This document shows, piece by piece, positions 19,409-27,862 of a stretch of DNA of 64,000 nt (position 1 is its first letter; the number at the start of each line of letters is the position of its first letter). The DNA comes from Clostridium ganghwense (GTDB lineage: Bacteria; Bacillota; Clostridia; Clostridiales; Clostridiaceae): NCBI RefSeq assembly GCF_026735165.1, contig NZ_JAPQES010000004.1, forward strand, positions 62,001 through 126,000, read 5' to 3'. Made by a program: the position numbers and the translations under genes. The notes under the pieces were generated by a model, which was not told the origin of the DNA, ran no database searches, and was given only the letters and a program-made list of their open reading frames with translations.

Positions 19409-19515
19409 ACTAAAACCACCCCCAATAACTAAATGTGAACTATGTTCCTAATAAACTTTTTATTTAAACATAGCCTACATTAATTTTACACCTAAAATTT
19501 ATTTTTATAAACAAA

Positions 19516-19535
19516 AAAGGAGGTAATCCTCCTTT
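19516..19535 (-). terminator. Terminator after the DUF6514-like gene
   Basis: Perfect 8-bp stem AAAGGAGG/CCTCCTTT with a 4-nt loop, overlapping the stop codon and followed by TTTGTTT on the minus strand. Confidence 0.8.
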
Positions 19536-19884
19536 AGCAAATGTATATATTTTTTAAAACTTCATCAAAGTCAGTTATATATTGGTCTATGTATTCTCCT
19601 AAAACATCTAGAAGATGTAGCGGCGACACTGTATTATCGTAAAGCACTTTTACTAAATTATGAACTTTATGTCTATGAGGGCTTATACATTTAACAAAAT
19701 CTCTTTCAATCTTTATAACTTTTCCCTCAACTATATCTTGTCTTTCCACTTCAATTCCATAAGATTGTATTTCTGATTTCTCACATTCTGCAAAGATAAC
19801 TTGGTCTTTAATTACTCTATATGAGTAATTGTACTCTACATCTTCATATTTTTCACTTCTGCACAAGTTTTCTACTATTAACAT
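19534..19884 (-). CDS. Small conserved protein, probably DUF6514 family
   Basis: 116 residues, no signal peptide or membrane segment. It begins with a strand-rich half (YNYSYRVIKDQVIFAECEK, YGIEVERQDIV) and then a segment ISPHRHKVHNLVKVLYDNTVSPLHLLDVLGEYIDQY, with the His-rich loop as the most distinctive part. I associate it with a clostridial family of unknown function; this rests on recall of the pattern. A strong GGGGGG Shine-Dalgarno and its own terminator show a real, separately transcribed gene. Confidence 0.65.
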   Translation of the reverse strand: MLIVENLCRSEKYEDVEYNYSYRVIKDQVIFAECEKSEIQSYGIEVERQDIVEGKVIKIERDFVKCISPHRHKVHNLVKVLYDNTVSPLHLLDVLGEYIDQYITDFDEVLKNIYIC

Positions 19885-20082
19885 TATTGTTATCCCCCCT
19901 GCAACTTTCCTTTAACAATATAATATCATCCTTTTTGTGAAAAACTTGTCAATTTTTAAAATGTATTTCTTGAAATTTATCTAGAATTTATGACAATAAT
20001 ATACCTTAATTACCTTATCATTTATTATAAAACCCATTTTTACAACCAGCAATTGGAAGCTATATGTTTATTTGTCGAATAC

Positions 20083-20676
20083 TTATATATTCTTAGAAAA
20101 GATTATTTGGCTTATACTTGAAAGAAATAAATCTTTATCGATAGAAATATACCTACATACATCTTCCATTATAAGTAAAACAATTACTATTATAGCTTTA
20201 TCATTTCCTTTGTATTCTGCTAATTTATATTTTTCCATATAATTATTCATAACTTCTTTTTTACATTTTACTTCTCTATATAATTCATTTATAGTCTTAT
20301 ACATTATGGAATATGAAATTTTAATAAAATCTGCTTTTGCTTTCTCTTTTCCATTTATCACTTCTTTTATTATCTTATCTAATACTATTCCTTTATAGTA
20401 TTTCTCCATAGATGCATTATAGTTATTACTTATGAAATCCCCTAAGATATTTGCATCTATTAAAGCAACATCCCCTTCTGTGTTATATAGAACACTAAAC
20501 TCAATATCTTTATTTCCTTCTTTTTTAACTTCTTTTACAATTTCCTTTACTCTATAATTAAAAGCACTAGTAAACCTGGAATCAAGAATAAAGTATTCCA
20601 ACTCTCTTGAACAAGCTACAGATAAAAATTCTGCAAAGCGTCTATAACGTTTTCTTAAATAATCCTCATTTTTCAT
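20083..20676 (-). CDS. Hypothetical cytoplasmic protein
   Basis: 197 residues, mostly helical and highly charged, with no recognised domain. Visible are an Arg-rich opening (RKRYRRFAEFL), a long Lys/Glu helix (VKEIVKEVKKEG) and a hydrophobic stretch near the C-terminus (AIIVIVLLIMEDVCRYI) too polar-flanked to call a clear membrane anchor. AAGGTAGG precedes the ATG. It stands alone between the small gene at 19.5 kb and a repeat-containing gap. Function unknown. Confidence 0.6.
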   Translation of the reverse strand: MKNEDYLRKRYRRFAEFLSVACSRELEYFILDSRFTSAFNYRVKEIVKEVKKEGNKDIEFSVLYNTEGDVALIDANILGDFISNNYNASMEKYYKGIVLDKIIKEVINGKEKAKADFIKISYSIMYKTINELYREVKCKKEVMNNYMEKYKLAEYKGNDKAIIVIVLLIMEDVCRYISIDKDLFLSSISQIIFSKNI

Positions 20677-20743
20677 ATAAGCACCTACCTTAGAAATATA
20701 CGTTCTTATTTTATCAAATTAAACATAAAATATACGTTATATA

Positions 20744-20766
20744 AGAATGTTGCAAAGCAACATTCT
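20744..20766. repeat. Perfect inverted repeat next to dispersed repeat
   Basis: Ten-base arms AGAATGTTGC/GCAACATTCT around AAA. No strong U-tract on either strand, so it is not a classical terminator. It borders the intergenic repeat at 20767-20968. Confidence 0.55.
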
Positions 20767-20968
20767 GTTATCAGTGACCAGTAACCAGTAGCCTGAAAGA
20801 AAAATAAAAAGAAAATTTCAAAAATTAAATTAAGTAAAAATAAACACAAAAAAAAGAGCAAGAATATAGAGAATATCTATGTTCTTGCTCTTTCTTTTAT
20901 TTAAGTTTAGGTTTTGTCTTAGCAAAACTTCCTTCACTGGTTACTGGCACCTAACTACTAGTTACTAG
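20767..20968. repeat. Intergenic region with inverted copies of a dispersed repeat
   Basis: The left part carries GTGACCAGTAACCAGTAGCC (about 20774-20793) and the right part CACTGGTTACTGGCACC (about 20936-20952), so the 12-mer CCAGTAACCAGT recurs as an inverted pair flanking a terminator. The right copy continues with TAACTACTAGTTACTAG. A related copy sits at 25031-25112. No gene lies in this 317-nt gap. The arrangement may be a decayed MITE-like or REP-like element; no transposase is present. Confidence 0.5.
20853..20893 (-). terminator. Terminator after cstA
   Basis: 17-bp stem with one wobble pair (AAAGAGCAAGAATATAG pairing with CTATGTTCTTGCTCTTT), 7-nt loop, followed by TTTTTTTTG on the minus strand. 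The plus-strand side also has a T-rich tail, so it may work both ways. Confidence 0.85.
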
Positions 20969-20993
20969 ATTAATGTTCCTTCGCACTTTTATT

Positions 20994-22427
20994 CTATGCT
21001 GCCTTATTTCCATTAACTTTAGCTTGTACTTTTTTAGCCGCACCTAAGAACAATACTAAAGCTAATATTGCTCCACCTATACCAAGTGGAAGTGATATAC
21101 TCATAGGTAACTTAAATCCTATTTTAGCATTTGCAATAAATGTTATACATACAGCTGACATAAATGTAGCTGGAACTGCTGCCATCCAGAAATTCTTACC
21201 TTTATGAACCAAATACATTGCTGCAGTCCAAAGCACTATTGTAGCTAAAGTTTGATTTGACCATCCAAAATATCTCCAGATTATTGTAAAGTTAACTTTA
21301 GTTAATGCAAATCCAATTGCAAATAGTGGAATACTAATTACAAATCTATTCTTAATTGCACTTTGTTTGAAATTTAATGAATCAGCTATTGTAAGTCTTG
21401 CACTTCTGAATGCAGTATCTCCTGATGTTATAGGAGCAGCTACAACACCTAATACTGCTAAGAATCCACCAACTCTACCTAACCATGTATTACATACTTC
21501 ATTTACAACCCAAGCGGCGTTATGTCCTTTAACAGACATTGCACCAGCAAGTCCATCTACTCCACCAAAGAAACTCATTGCAGCTGCTGCCCAAATCAAA
21601 GCAACTATACCTTCAGCTATCATTGAACCATAGAATATTCTTCTTCCTTGAGATTCTTTTGTTATACATCTAGCCATAAGTGGTGATTGAGTTGCATGGA
21701 ATCCTGAAATAGCTCCACAAGCAATTGTTATAAATAACAATGGATATAGTGGATTTGATTCAGCTTTAGGGTGCATGCTTTTTAACGCTATTTCTGGAAT
21801 ATGAACTCCTCCAAATACCATTGCTCCAGCAACACCAATTGCCATAATCAACAGACAAATACCAAATATAGGATATATTTTCCCTATAAGCTTGTCTACT
21901 GGAACTACTGTAGCAATTAAATAATAAGCAAATATGCAATATAATAATATTGTTATATCAATTCCTGTTAAATTGTTTAATATAGAAGCAGGTCCTTTTA
22001 CAAATACAACCCCTACAAGAATAAGTAACACAACGGAAAACACTCTCATGAATTGTTTAAATCCATTTCCAAGATACTGTCCAACTACTTCTGCAATACT
22101 AGCCCCATTATGTCTTACTGATAACATACCTGAAAAATAATCATGTACTGCACCAGCAAAAATACATCCAAAAACTATCCAAAGAAAAGCAACAGGTCCC
22201 CACATAGCACCTGCTATTGCACCAAAAATTGGTCCAAGGCCTGCTATATTTAAGAATTGAATCAAGAATATTTTCCATTCTGGCAATGGAACAAAATCAA
22301 CACCATCTTCAAGTCTAACCGCTGGTGTTTCAATACTATCATCAGCACCGAAAACCTTTTCAACAATCTTACCATAAACGAAATATCCAATAATTAAAGC
22401 AACAATAGATAATAAAAATGATACCAT
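20994..22427 (-). CDS. cstA: CstA-family carrier (carbon starvation protein; probable pyruvate/peptide transporter)
   Basis: 477 residues with a dozen or more membrane segments. Family blocks include FGAIAGAMWGP, GAVHDYFSGMLSVRH and SGFHATQSPLMARC. The length is that of the short clostridial form, lacking the C-terminal extension of the roughly 700-residue E. coli CstA. GGAGGAG precedes the ATG, and a TATAAT lies about 50 nt upstream. The gene directly follows a LytS/LytTR two-component system. In E. coli the related BtsSR system controls a CstA-family pyruvate carrier (BtsT), so pyruvate uptake is the likely role; this is inference. Confidence 0.92.
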   Translation of the reverse strand: MVSFLLSIVALIIGYFVYGKIVEKVFGADDSIETPAVRLEDGVDFVPLPEWKIFLIQFLNIAGLGPIFGAIAGAMWGPVAFLWIVFGCIFAGAVHDYFSGMLSVRHNGASIAEVVGQYLGNGFKQFMRVFSVVLLILVGVVFVKGPASILNNLTGIDITILLYCIFAYYLIATVVPVDKLIGKIYPIFGICLLIMAIGVAGAMVFGGVHIPEIALKSMHPKAESNPLYPLLFITIACGAISGFHATQSPLMARCITKESQGRRIFYGSMIAEGIVALIWAAAAMSFFGGVDGLAGAMSVKGHNAAWVVNEVCNTWLGRVGGFLAVLGVVAAPITSGDTAFRSARLTIADSLNFKQSAIKNRFVISIPLFAIGFALTKVNFTIIWRYFGWSNQTLATIVLWTAAMYLVHKGKNFWMAAVPATFMSAVCITFIANAKIGFKLPMSISLPLGIGGAILALVLFLGAAKKVQAKVNGNKAA

Positions 22428-22524
22428 TAAACAACACTCCTCCCATAAGTTTTATAACACTTACTTCTTGTCTACATTATAATTAACTTATTAGAGTATT
22501 TATTTATATCTTACATCAAAGAAC

Positions 22525-22545
22525 AAAAAAAGCACATAAAGTGCA
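22525..22545 (-). terminator. Short terminator after the LytTR regulator
   Basis: Short stem GCAC/GTGC (5-nt loop) followed by TTTTTTTG on the minus strand, directly after the stop codon. Weak stem, good U-tract; partial read-through into cstA is possible. Confidence 0.5.
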
Positions 22546-22546
22546 T

Positions 22547-23251
22547 TTATATGCCCATTAAGTGCTTGAAATCGTTTATATTGTTTCTACTAACTGGTAT
22601 TTCTTCATCTATCTCTTGTAATTTAACCATATAGGTATTATTAAACCAAGGTATTATTTCAACTATTTTTTCTAAATTAACTATATAAGATCTATGACTT
22701 TTAAAGAAATTATTTGTAGGCAACCTTTTATAAAATTCTGATATACTGCAGTTCTCAATAAATTTCTCCTTACTTGTATAAATAATTGTTTCTCTTTCAT
22801 GCGCCTCACAATAACAGATATCACAAATATTTATTACTCTCAGTTTATTATTTGTTCTTAAAGTAATCTTACTATTTATACATTTATTTGTAAATTCGAT
22901 TTTCTCAAGACGCATTAAAGTATTTACAATTCTTTCTTCGGAATATGGCTTTAAAAGATAGTCAAAAGCTTCTATCTCAAAAGCATGTACTGCATGTTCT
23001 TTATATGCCGTTATAAATACTATTATTATCTTTTTTTCAAAATTATTTATTATTCTTCCTAATGCCATTCCGTCCAGCTTAGGCATATTTATATCTAAAA
23101 AAACAATATCAGGTTTATTCTTTTCTATATATTCTAATGCTTTTATAGAATCATCAAATTCCTCTTGTATCTTTATGCTGCTAAACTGTTTAATAAAATA
23201 CTTTAATTCTTCTCTTGCAGGATATTCGTCATCAACAACAATACAGTTCAT
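22547..23251 (-). CDS. lytR: LytTR-type response regulator
   Basis: 234 residues. Receiver domain (1-120) with phospho-acceptor Asp in PDIVFLDINMPKLDG and acidic pair in VVDDE; LytTR DNA-binding domain (about 135-232; ICYCEAHERETIIYTSKEKF, FFKSHRSYIVNLEKIVEI). It is 4 nt after the LytS kinase gene. It should activate the downstream cstA gene on a signal sensed by LytS. LytTR proteins bind paired direct repeats; I did not find an unambiguous pair in the 120-nt cstA leader. Confidence 0.93.
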   Translation of the reverse strand: MNCIVVDDEYPAREELKYFIKQFSSIKIQEEFDDSIKALEYIEKNKPDIVFLDINMPKLDGMALGRIINNFEKKIIIVFITAYKEHAVHAFEIEAFDYLLKPYSEERIVNTLMRLEKIEFTNKCINSKITLRTNNKLRVINICDICYCEAHERETIIYTSKEKFIENCSISEFYKRLPTNNFFKSHRSYIVNLEKIVEIIPWFNNTYMVKLQEIDEEIPVSRNNINDFKHLMGI

Positions 23252-23255
23252 AAAA

Positions 23256-24929
23256 TCATCCTTTCAACTGTTCAATAATAAAAGTTGTTTTAGTTCCTTT
23301 CTTTAATCTTTCTATTTGAAGGCCTCTTCCATAAATATATTTTAGCCTATTGTTAACATTAGAAATTCCTATTTTACTCTCCTTCATACTGCCTTCATAC
23401 ACTTTATCAATAACCTCTTGTGAAATTCCTATTCCATCATCCTCTATACTAACCTTAACTTTCTCATTATCTACCTTCTTTATCTCAATCTTTATTGTTC
23501 CTTTTTTATCATTTTTTAAAATTCCATGTTTTACAGAATTCTCAACTATAGGTTGAATAATCAAACTAGGTATCTTTATATCTATGTTATCATCAATATC
23601 GTAAATAACATTTAATTTTTCTCCAAATCTTGCCTTTTCTACTTCTATATAGGCTTTTACTTGTTCCATTTCTTTGTAAATATCCACAGGAGTATCTCCT
23701 ATTTCCAAATTATACCTCAAATATGTGGATAAGTTAATAATTAATTCTCTAGCTTTATTTGGATTTATTCTAACAAAAGAAGTTATTGTATTTAATGCAT
23801 TAAATAGAAAGTGAGGATTGATTTGAGCTTGAAGAGCTTTTATTTCAGCTTTGTTAGCCATTTCTTTTAACTTACCAAGCTTACTTATTTCTAATTGTGT
23901 TGATATTATTTGTGAAAGTCCTACAGCTAAATTCCTATTTCTAAAGGATGTAGCACCTTCTTTTCCATAATATATTTTTAACGAACCTATTATTTCTTCT
24001 CCATCCTTTAGCGGAGCAATAATACCTGATTTTAATGGACAATTCTCATAAGGACAATTAATTAATTCTGCACTATTCAATTCTAAAATTTCACCGCTTT
24101 TAATAACTTTTTCTGTAGCACCAGTTAATATTTTAGCTCCCTTAACATGATGATCTGATCCCAACCCTACATGAGCAAGTACGTGTTCCCTATCTGTAAT
24201 AGATACTGAATCAGCATTTATAGAATCTTTTATAATTTCACATATTTTTTCAAAAGAATCACTATTTATTTCTCTAAAATAAGGTAAAGTCTTATTTGCT
24301 ATTTCTAAAGCTATCTGCGCCTGCTTTGCTGCTATTTGTTCTTTCTCTTTAAATATATTTTGTATTAATAATATTAATACAGATATACCTACTGCATTTG
24401 TGAACCCCATAGGTATATATATATTCTTAACTATTGCAATTGCTGTTGGAAATGGTTTAGAAATAATAAGAATTAATAACATTTCTAAACTTTCCATAAA
24501 AATTCCACCTATAAGTCCATATATCCAATTATTTTTACTGTCACATTTTTCATACAATATACCTGATACAATTCCTGCAGTGATTGTTGTAATAACACAT
24601 GGAACAGTAGTTATTCCTCCAACTCCTATTAAGAATCTATGCACACCAGCTATAATTCCTGCCACTGTACCTACAAAAGGACCACAAAGTATCCCCCCTG
24701 CAATAACACCAATCATTCTTGTATTAGCTATTGCTCCATTAATATCTGTACCTATATATGTGCCTAATATTCCAAAACATCCAAAAATAATAGATAAAGC
24801 AATCAAATCATTCTTCCTAAATTTATCTTTTTGAATAATTTTTTTAAAGCTATTAGATTGGGAAATAATAAATGCAACAAATAAAATATACCCTACATTA
24901 TTGGTAAGATTTTTTAATATTTCTATCAA
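23256..24929 (-). CDS. lytS: LytS-family sensor histidine kinase
   Basis: About 557 residues. N-terminal 5TM-Lyt sensor domain with the conserved turn NTRMIGVIAGGILCGPFVG, a GAF-like domain (about 220-350; HVLAHVGLGSDHH), then the His_kinase domain with the phospho-His in LQAQINPHFLFNALNTI and an HATPase domain (NSVKHGI, DDGIGIS). I favour the TTG at 24929 (preceded by AGAAGGGG at good spacing) over the ATG at 24959, which has no clear Shine-Dalgarno. Pairs with the LytTR regulator 4 nt downstream. Confidence 0.93.
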   Translation of the reverse strand: MIEILKNLTNNVGYILFVAFIISQSNSFKKIIQKDKFRKNDLIALSIIFGCFGILGTYIGTDINGAIANTRMIGVIAGGILCGPFVGTVAGIIAGVHRFLIGVGGITTVPCVITTITAGIVSGILYEKCDSKNNWIYGLIGGIFMESLEMLLILIISKPFPTAIAIVKNIYIPMGFTNAVGISVLILLIQNIFKEKEQIAAKQAQIALEIANKTLPYFREINSDSFEKICEIIKDSINADSVSITDREHVLAHVGLGSDHHVKGAKILTGATEKVIKSGEILELNSAELINCPYENCPLKSGIIAPLKDGEEIIGSLKIYYGKEGATSFRNRNLAVGLSQIISTQLEISKLGKLKEMANKAEIKALQAQINPHFLFNALNTITSFVRINPNKARELIINLSTYLRYNLEIGDTPVDIYKEMEQVKAYIEVEKARFGEKLNVIYDIDDNIDIKIPSLIIQPIVENSVKHGILKNDKKGTIKIEIKKVDNEKVKVSIEDDGIGISQEVIDKVYEGSMKESKIGISNVNNRLKYIYGRGLQIERLKKGTKTTFIIEQLKG

Positions 24930-25030
24930 ATTTTCCACCCCTTCTCTTTTCTCGGGCATCTGTCTTTAGTGCATAATTTATTGCAATATTTCTGCTAAAC
25001 TTGCAATTTTTTCTTCAATTTGAATTTTAC

Positions 25031-25112
25031 TTACTGACACCTAGTACTTATAAGCTGGTATCTGGTCCCTAATTATTGGGACCCCATACCTAACTACTGC
25101 TATCTAGTTATT
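25031..25112. repeat. Second copy of dispersed intergenic repeat
   Basis: Contains TTACTGACACCTAG and later ATACCTAACTACTGCTATCTAGTTATTAG (in two pieces), resembling TTACTGGCACCTAACTACTAGTTACTAG at 20943-20968. It also holds a small stem GGTCCCTAATTATTGGGACC (about 25066-25085). It lies between the lytS start and the 3' end of the exporter gene. Confidence 0.5.
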
Positions 25113-25569
25113 AGTACGAAACTAGTGCAGGAAAAAACATAGATGCAATAGTAATTAATACAGCTGATATCAATCCTCCTATGGCAGCACATAAAACTGA
25201 TTTTTTAAAATCCAATTTTAAAAATGCTGCAACTGCACTTCCTGTCCATACTCCTGTTGTAGGAAGCGGAATTGCTATAAAAGTAATTAAACCTATTTCC
25301 TTATACTTTTCCATTTTAGCTGAATTCTTGTTTATTTTCTTTTCTATAAACTGATTTATACCGCTAAAAAACTTGTACTTTTTCATCCATGCAAAAATTT
25401 TATTAAATAATAAAAGTATAAAGGGTACTGGAAGCATACTTCCTAAAAAGCTAATCAAAAACACCTTAGAGGGAGTTAGTTCATATCCAATAATGCCCAA
25501 AGGGATTGCCCCTCTTTGTTCTACTATAGGAACTGCTGAAAGTAAAAAAACTTTAAGTAAATTACTCAT
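25111..25569 (-). CDS. Small multidrug-export-like membrane protein (COG2426)
   Basis: 152 residues from the ATG at 25569, preceded by AAGGAG at ideal spacing; the open frame continues 67 codons upstream but that part is not membrane-like and has no start signal. Four membrane segments; conserved pieces are VEQRGAIPLGI, FLGSMLPVPFILL and IPLPTTGVWTGSAVAAFL. Family members are annotated as small multidrug exporters, but the substrate is not really established. Confidence 0.85.
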   Translation of the reverse strand: MSNLLKVFLLSAVPIVEQRGAIPLGIIGYELTPSKVFLISFLGSMLPVPFILLLFNKIFAWMKKYKFFSGINQFIEKKINKNSAKMEKYKEIGLITFIAIPLPTTGVWTGSAVAAFLKLDFKKSVLCAAIGGLISAVLITIASMFFPALVSY

Positions 25570-25835
25570 ATATTTTCTCCTTTTTTTCATTAGCTCAGTA
25601 ATATTGTATATACTCTTTTTTATATTATCATTTATCTTAGAAATAGTTAAGCCTTTTATTTTAATACTAAAATTTTCTTGTAAACATTCATTTTTGATTA
25701 GAAGTCTTACATCAAATGTTTTTATAATGACTGATATAATCCCCCTTAAGAGTCTTCGTCTAATAAACACTTGTGTTTCATATGAATATTTTTTTGCATT
25801 TTTAAATCAAATTTCGCAATTTTCTTTCAAAAGTA

Positions 25836-25863
25836 GTGACAAATTTAAAATTTAATTTATAAT
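25836..25863 (+). promoter_or_regulatory. Probable promoter of sdaAB-sdaAA
   Basis: GTGACA (25836-25841), 16-bp spacer, TATAAT (25858-25863). It leaves a leader of about 105 nt before the sdaAB ATG. A second TATAAT at about 25881 lacks a good -35. Confidence 0.55.
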
Positions 25864-25974
25864 GAAAATAAGAGATGAAATTTAGTATAATAAACATTTT
25901 CAATTTCCTAGGTAATTAATGCATATACATACACATTCTTCATTTCACAATAGAAAATCAAAGGAGGAAAATTT

Positions 25975-26658
25975 ATGAGTAATTTTAGTGTTTTTGATAT
26001 AGTAGGTCCTATAATGATAGGTCCATCTAGTTCCCATACTGCTGGCGCTGCAAGACTTGCTAAGGTAGCTACCATTATTGCTGGTAATCATATCAAAAAA
26101 GTAGATTTTTTATTACATGGATCATTTGCACAAACTTATAAAGGACATGGTACTGACAAAGCTCTAGTTGCTGGTATTCTTGGAATGGATCCTTGGAATG
26201 AAAATTTAAGAAATTCCTTTACTATAGCTCAAGAAAAAGGAATCGAATTTAAATTTACTGAAACAGATTTAGGAGATGTTCATCCTAATACAGTTAAATT
26301 TGTTATTACGAAACAGAATGGAAACGTATCCAGTGTAATAGGCTCTTCTATAGGAGGAGGAAATATAGTAATATTTGATGTTGACGGACAATCAGTAGAA
26401 TTCAGAGGTGATTATCCTACTCTAATAACAAATCATAAGGATACCCCAGGTGTTGTATCAAAAATAACATCACTACTTTATTGTGAAGGAATAAACATTG
26501 GTTCTATGAAAGTTTATAGAACTAGTAAGGGGTCAACAGCAGCTATGGGTCTTGAAACAGATAATATAATCCCTGATGATGTTATTGAAAAAATAAAAGC
26601 AATACCTGAAATTTATAGTATTAAAGTTATAAATCCAATCATGGAAGGAGATTTCTAA
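25975..26658 (+). CDS. sdaAB: L-serine dehydratase, iron-sulfur-dependent, beta subunit
   Basis: 227 residues. The serine-binding motif GPSSSHTAGAARLAK is at the N-terminus and an ACT regulatory domain at about 148-220 (NHKDTPGVVSKITSLLYCEG). Together with the alpha subunit it converts L-serine to pyruvate and ammonia. AAAGGAGG precedes the ATG and the alpha gene follows after 2 nt. The pyruvate produced links functionally to the pyruvate-related LytST-CstA locus nearby, though they are on opposite strands. Confidence 0.97.
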   Translation: MSNFSVFDIVGPIMIGPSSSHTAGAARLAKVATIIAGNHIKKVDFLLHGSFAQTYKGHGTDKALVAGILGMDPWNENLRNSFTIAQEKGIEFKFTETDLGDVHPNTVKFVITKQNGNVSSVIGSSIGGGNIVIFDVDGQSVEFRGDYPTLITNHKDTPGVVSKITSLLYCEGINIGSMKVYRTSKGSTAAMGLETDNIIPDDVIEKIKAIPEIYSIKVINPIMEGDF

Positions 26659-26660
26659 AT

Positions 26661-27539
26661 ATGTTTGCAAACAGTGGATTAGAGCTTCTTAAAGCTTGCA
26701 AAGAACAAAATTGTACTATTTGGGAATACACTCTTAAATCAGAGGTTGAGGAAAGCGGTTTAAACCAAGAACAAATATTTGAAAAAATGAGAAAAACTCT
26801 TCACGTTATGCAGCATTCTGCAAACTATGCCCTTGAAAATGAAGTTAAATCTGTAAGTGGGTTAATAGGTGGAGATGCTATTAAACTAAAAAAATATGCT
26901 GAAAGCAATAATACTTTAACTGGTGGATTTATGGTTAAAGCTATGGCAAGAGCTATTTCTTGTTCAGAAGTTAATGCAGCAATGGGTAAAATAGTTGCCT
27001 GTCCAACTGCAGGTTCCTGTGGCATTATGCCAGCTGCAATTATATCTGCTGGTGAAAAATTAAATAAATCAGAAAATGAACTAGTAAAAGCGTTATTTAC
27101 TGCTTCTGGCGTAGGAATGATTATAGCTAAGAATGCTACTGTATCTGGTGCAGAAGGTGGTTGCCAGGCTGAATGTGGTTCTGCATCAGCTATGGCTTCA
27201 GCAGCAATAGTAGAAATGATGGGTGGAACTGTAGAACAAGCTCTAAATGCATCCGCAATAGTTATTAAAAATATACTAGGATTAGTTTGTGATCCAGTAG
27301 CTGGACTGGTTGAGATTCCATGCGCTAAAAGAAATGCTTCTGGGACTGTAAGTGCACTTACAACTGCTGATATGGTTATGAGCGGAGTTACTAGTAAGAT
27401 TCCTTTTGATGAAACAGTATGGGCTATGTACAGAGTTGGTAAACAACTTCCTTGCGAACTTCGTGAAACGGCTTTAGGAGGATTGGCTATTACTCCAACA
27501 GGTCTTGAATTAAAGAAAAAAGTTTTAGGAGAAGACTAA
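26661..27539 (+). CDS. sdaAA: L-serine dehydratase, iron-sulfur-dependent, alpha subunit
   Basis: 292 residues, normal length. Carries the Cys residues that hold the catalytic 4Fe-4S cluster: CPTAGSCGIMPA around residues 113-124, and CDPVAGLVEIPCAKRN around 214-229. The cluster polarises the serine hydroxyl for elimination, making the enzyme oxygen-sensitive. Cotranscribed with sdaAB and closed by a perfect terminator. Confidence 0.97.
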   Translation: MFANSGLELLKACKEQNCTIWEYTLKSEVEESGLNQEQIFEKMRKTLHVMQHSANYALENEVKSVSGLIGGDAIKLKKYAESNNTLTGGFMVKAMARAISCSEVNAAMGKIVACPTAGSCGIMPAAIISAGEKLNKSENELVKALFTASGVGMIIAKNATVSGAEGGCQAECGSASAMASAAIVEMMGGTVEQALNASAIVIKNILGLVCDPVAGLVEIPCAKRNASGTVSALTTADMVMSGVTSKIPFDETVWAMYRVGKQLPCELRETALGGLAITPTGLELKKKVLGED

Positions 27540-27540
27540 T

Positions 27541-27577
27541 AAAAATAGTGCTATAGAATTACTATAGCACTATTTTT
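27541..27577 (+). terminator. Terminator of the serine dehydratase operon
   Basis: Perfect 16-bp stem (AAAAATAGTGCTATAG and its complement) with loop AATTA, ending in TTTTT. It starts one base after the sdaAA stop. The symmetric A/T tails would let it act on both strands. The remaining gap to 27862 is AT-rich with no gene visible. Confidence 0.92.
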
Positions 27578-27862
27578 ATATTATATCCAAATTGTAGACA
27601 GTAAGTAGAACTATCATTTTTAAACACATTTCCTACATATACATAGTTGATATCAATTTCATTATTCATATCTTATATAAAGTCATACTTAAATATGTTA
27701 ATATTCTTTGCTTATATCATATAGTACTAATATAATTCACAAAATTATAGGATTTTTTGTAATATTTTCTTAGTACTTAAAGGAATATAAGGGAAAATGT
27801 AGAATTATATATTTTATAGTAAAAAACTCAAAAGATAAGTAAGCAAGGAGAGGTCTAAACAT

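Noticed and set aside
20072-20079. TGTCGAA, a Spo0A-box-like heptamer
   Set aside because: It lies downstream of the stop of the 197-residue protein gene, not in a promoter, and a single heptamer is expected by chance.
25570-25770. N-terminal extension of the small exporter gene
   Set aside because: The extra 67 residues are charged and unlike the family; the ATG at 25569 has an ideal Shine-Dalgarno.
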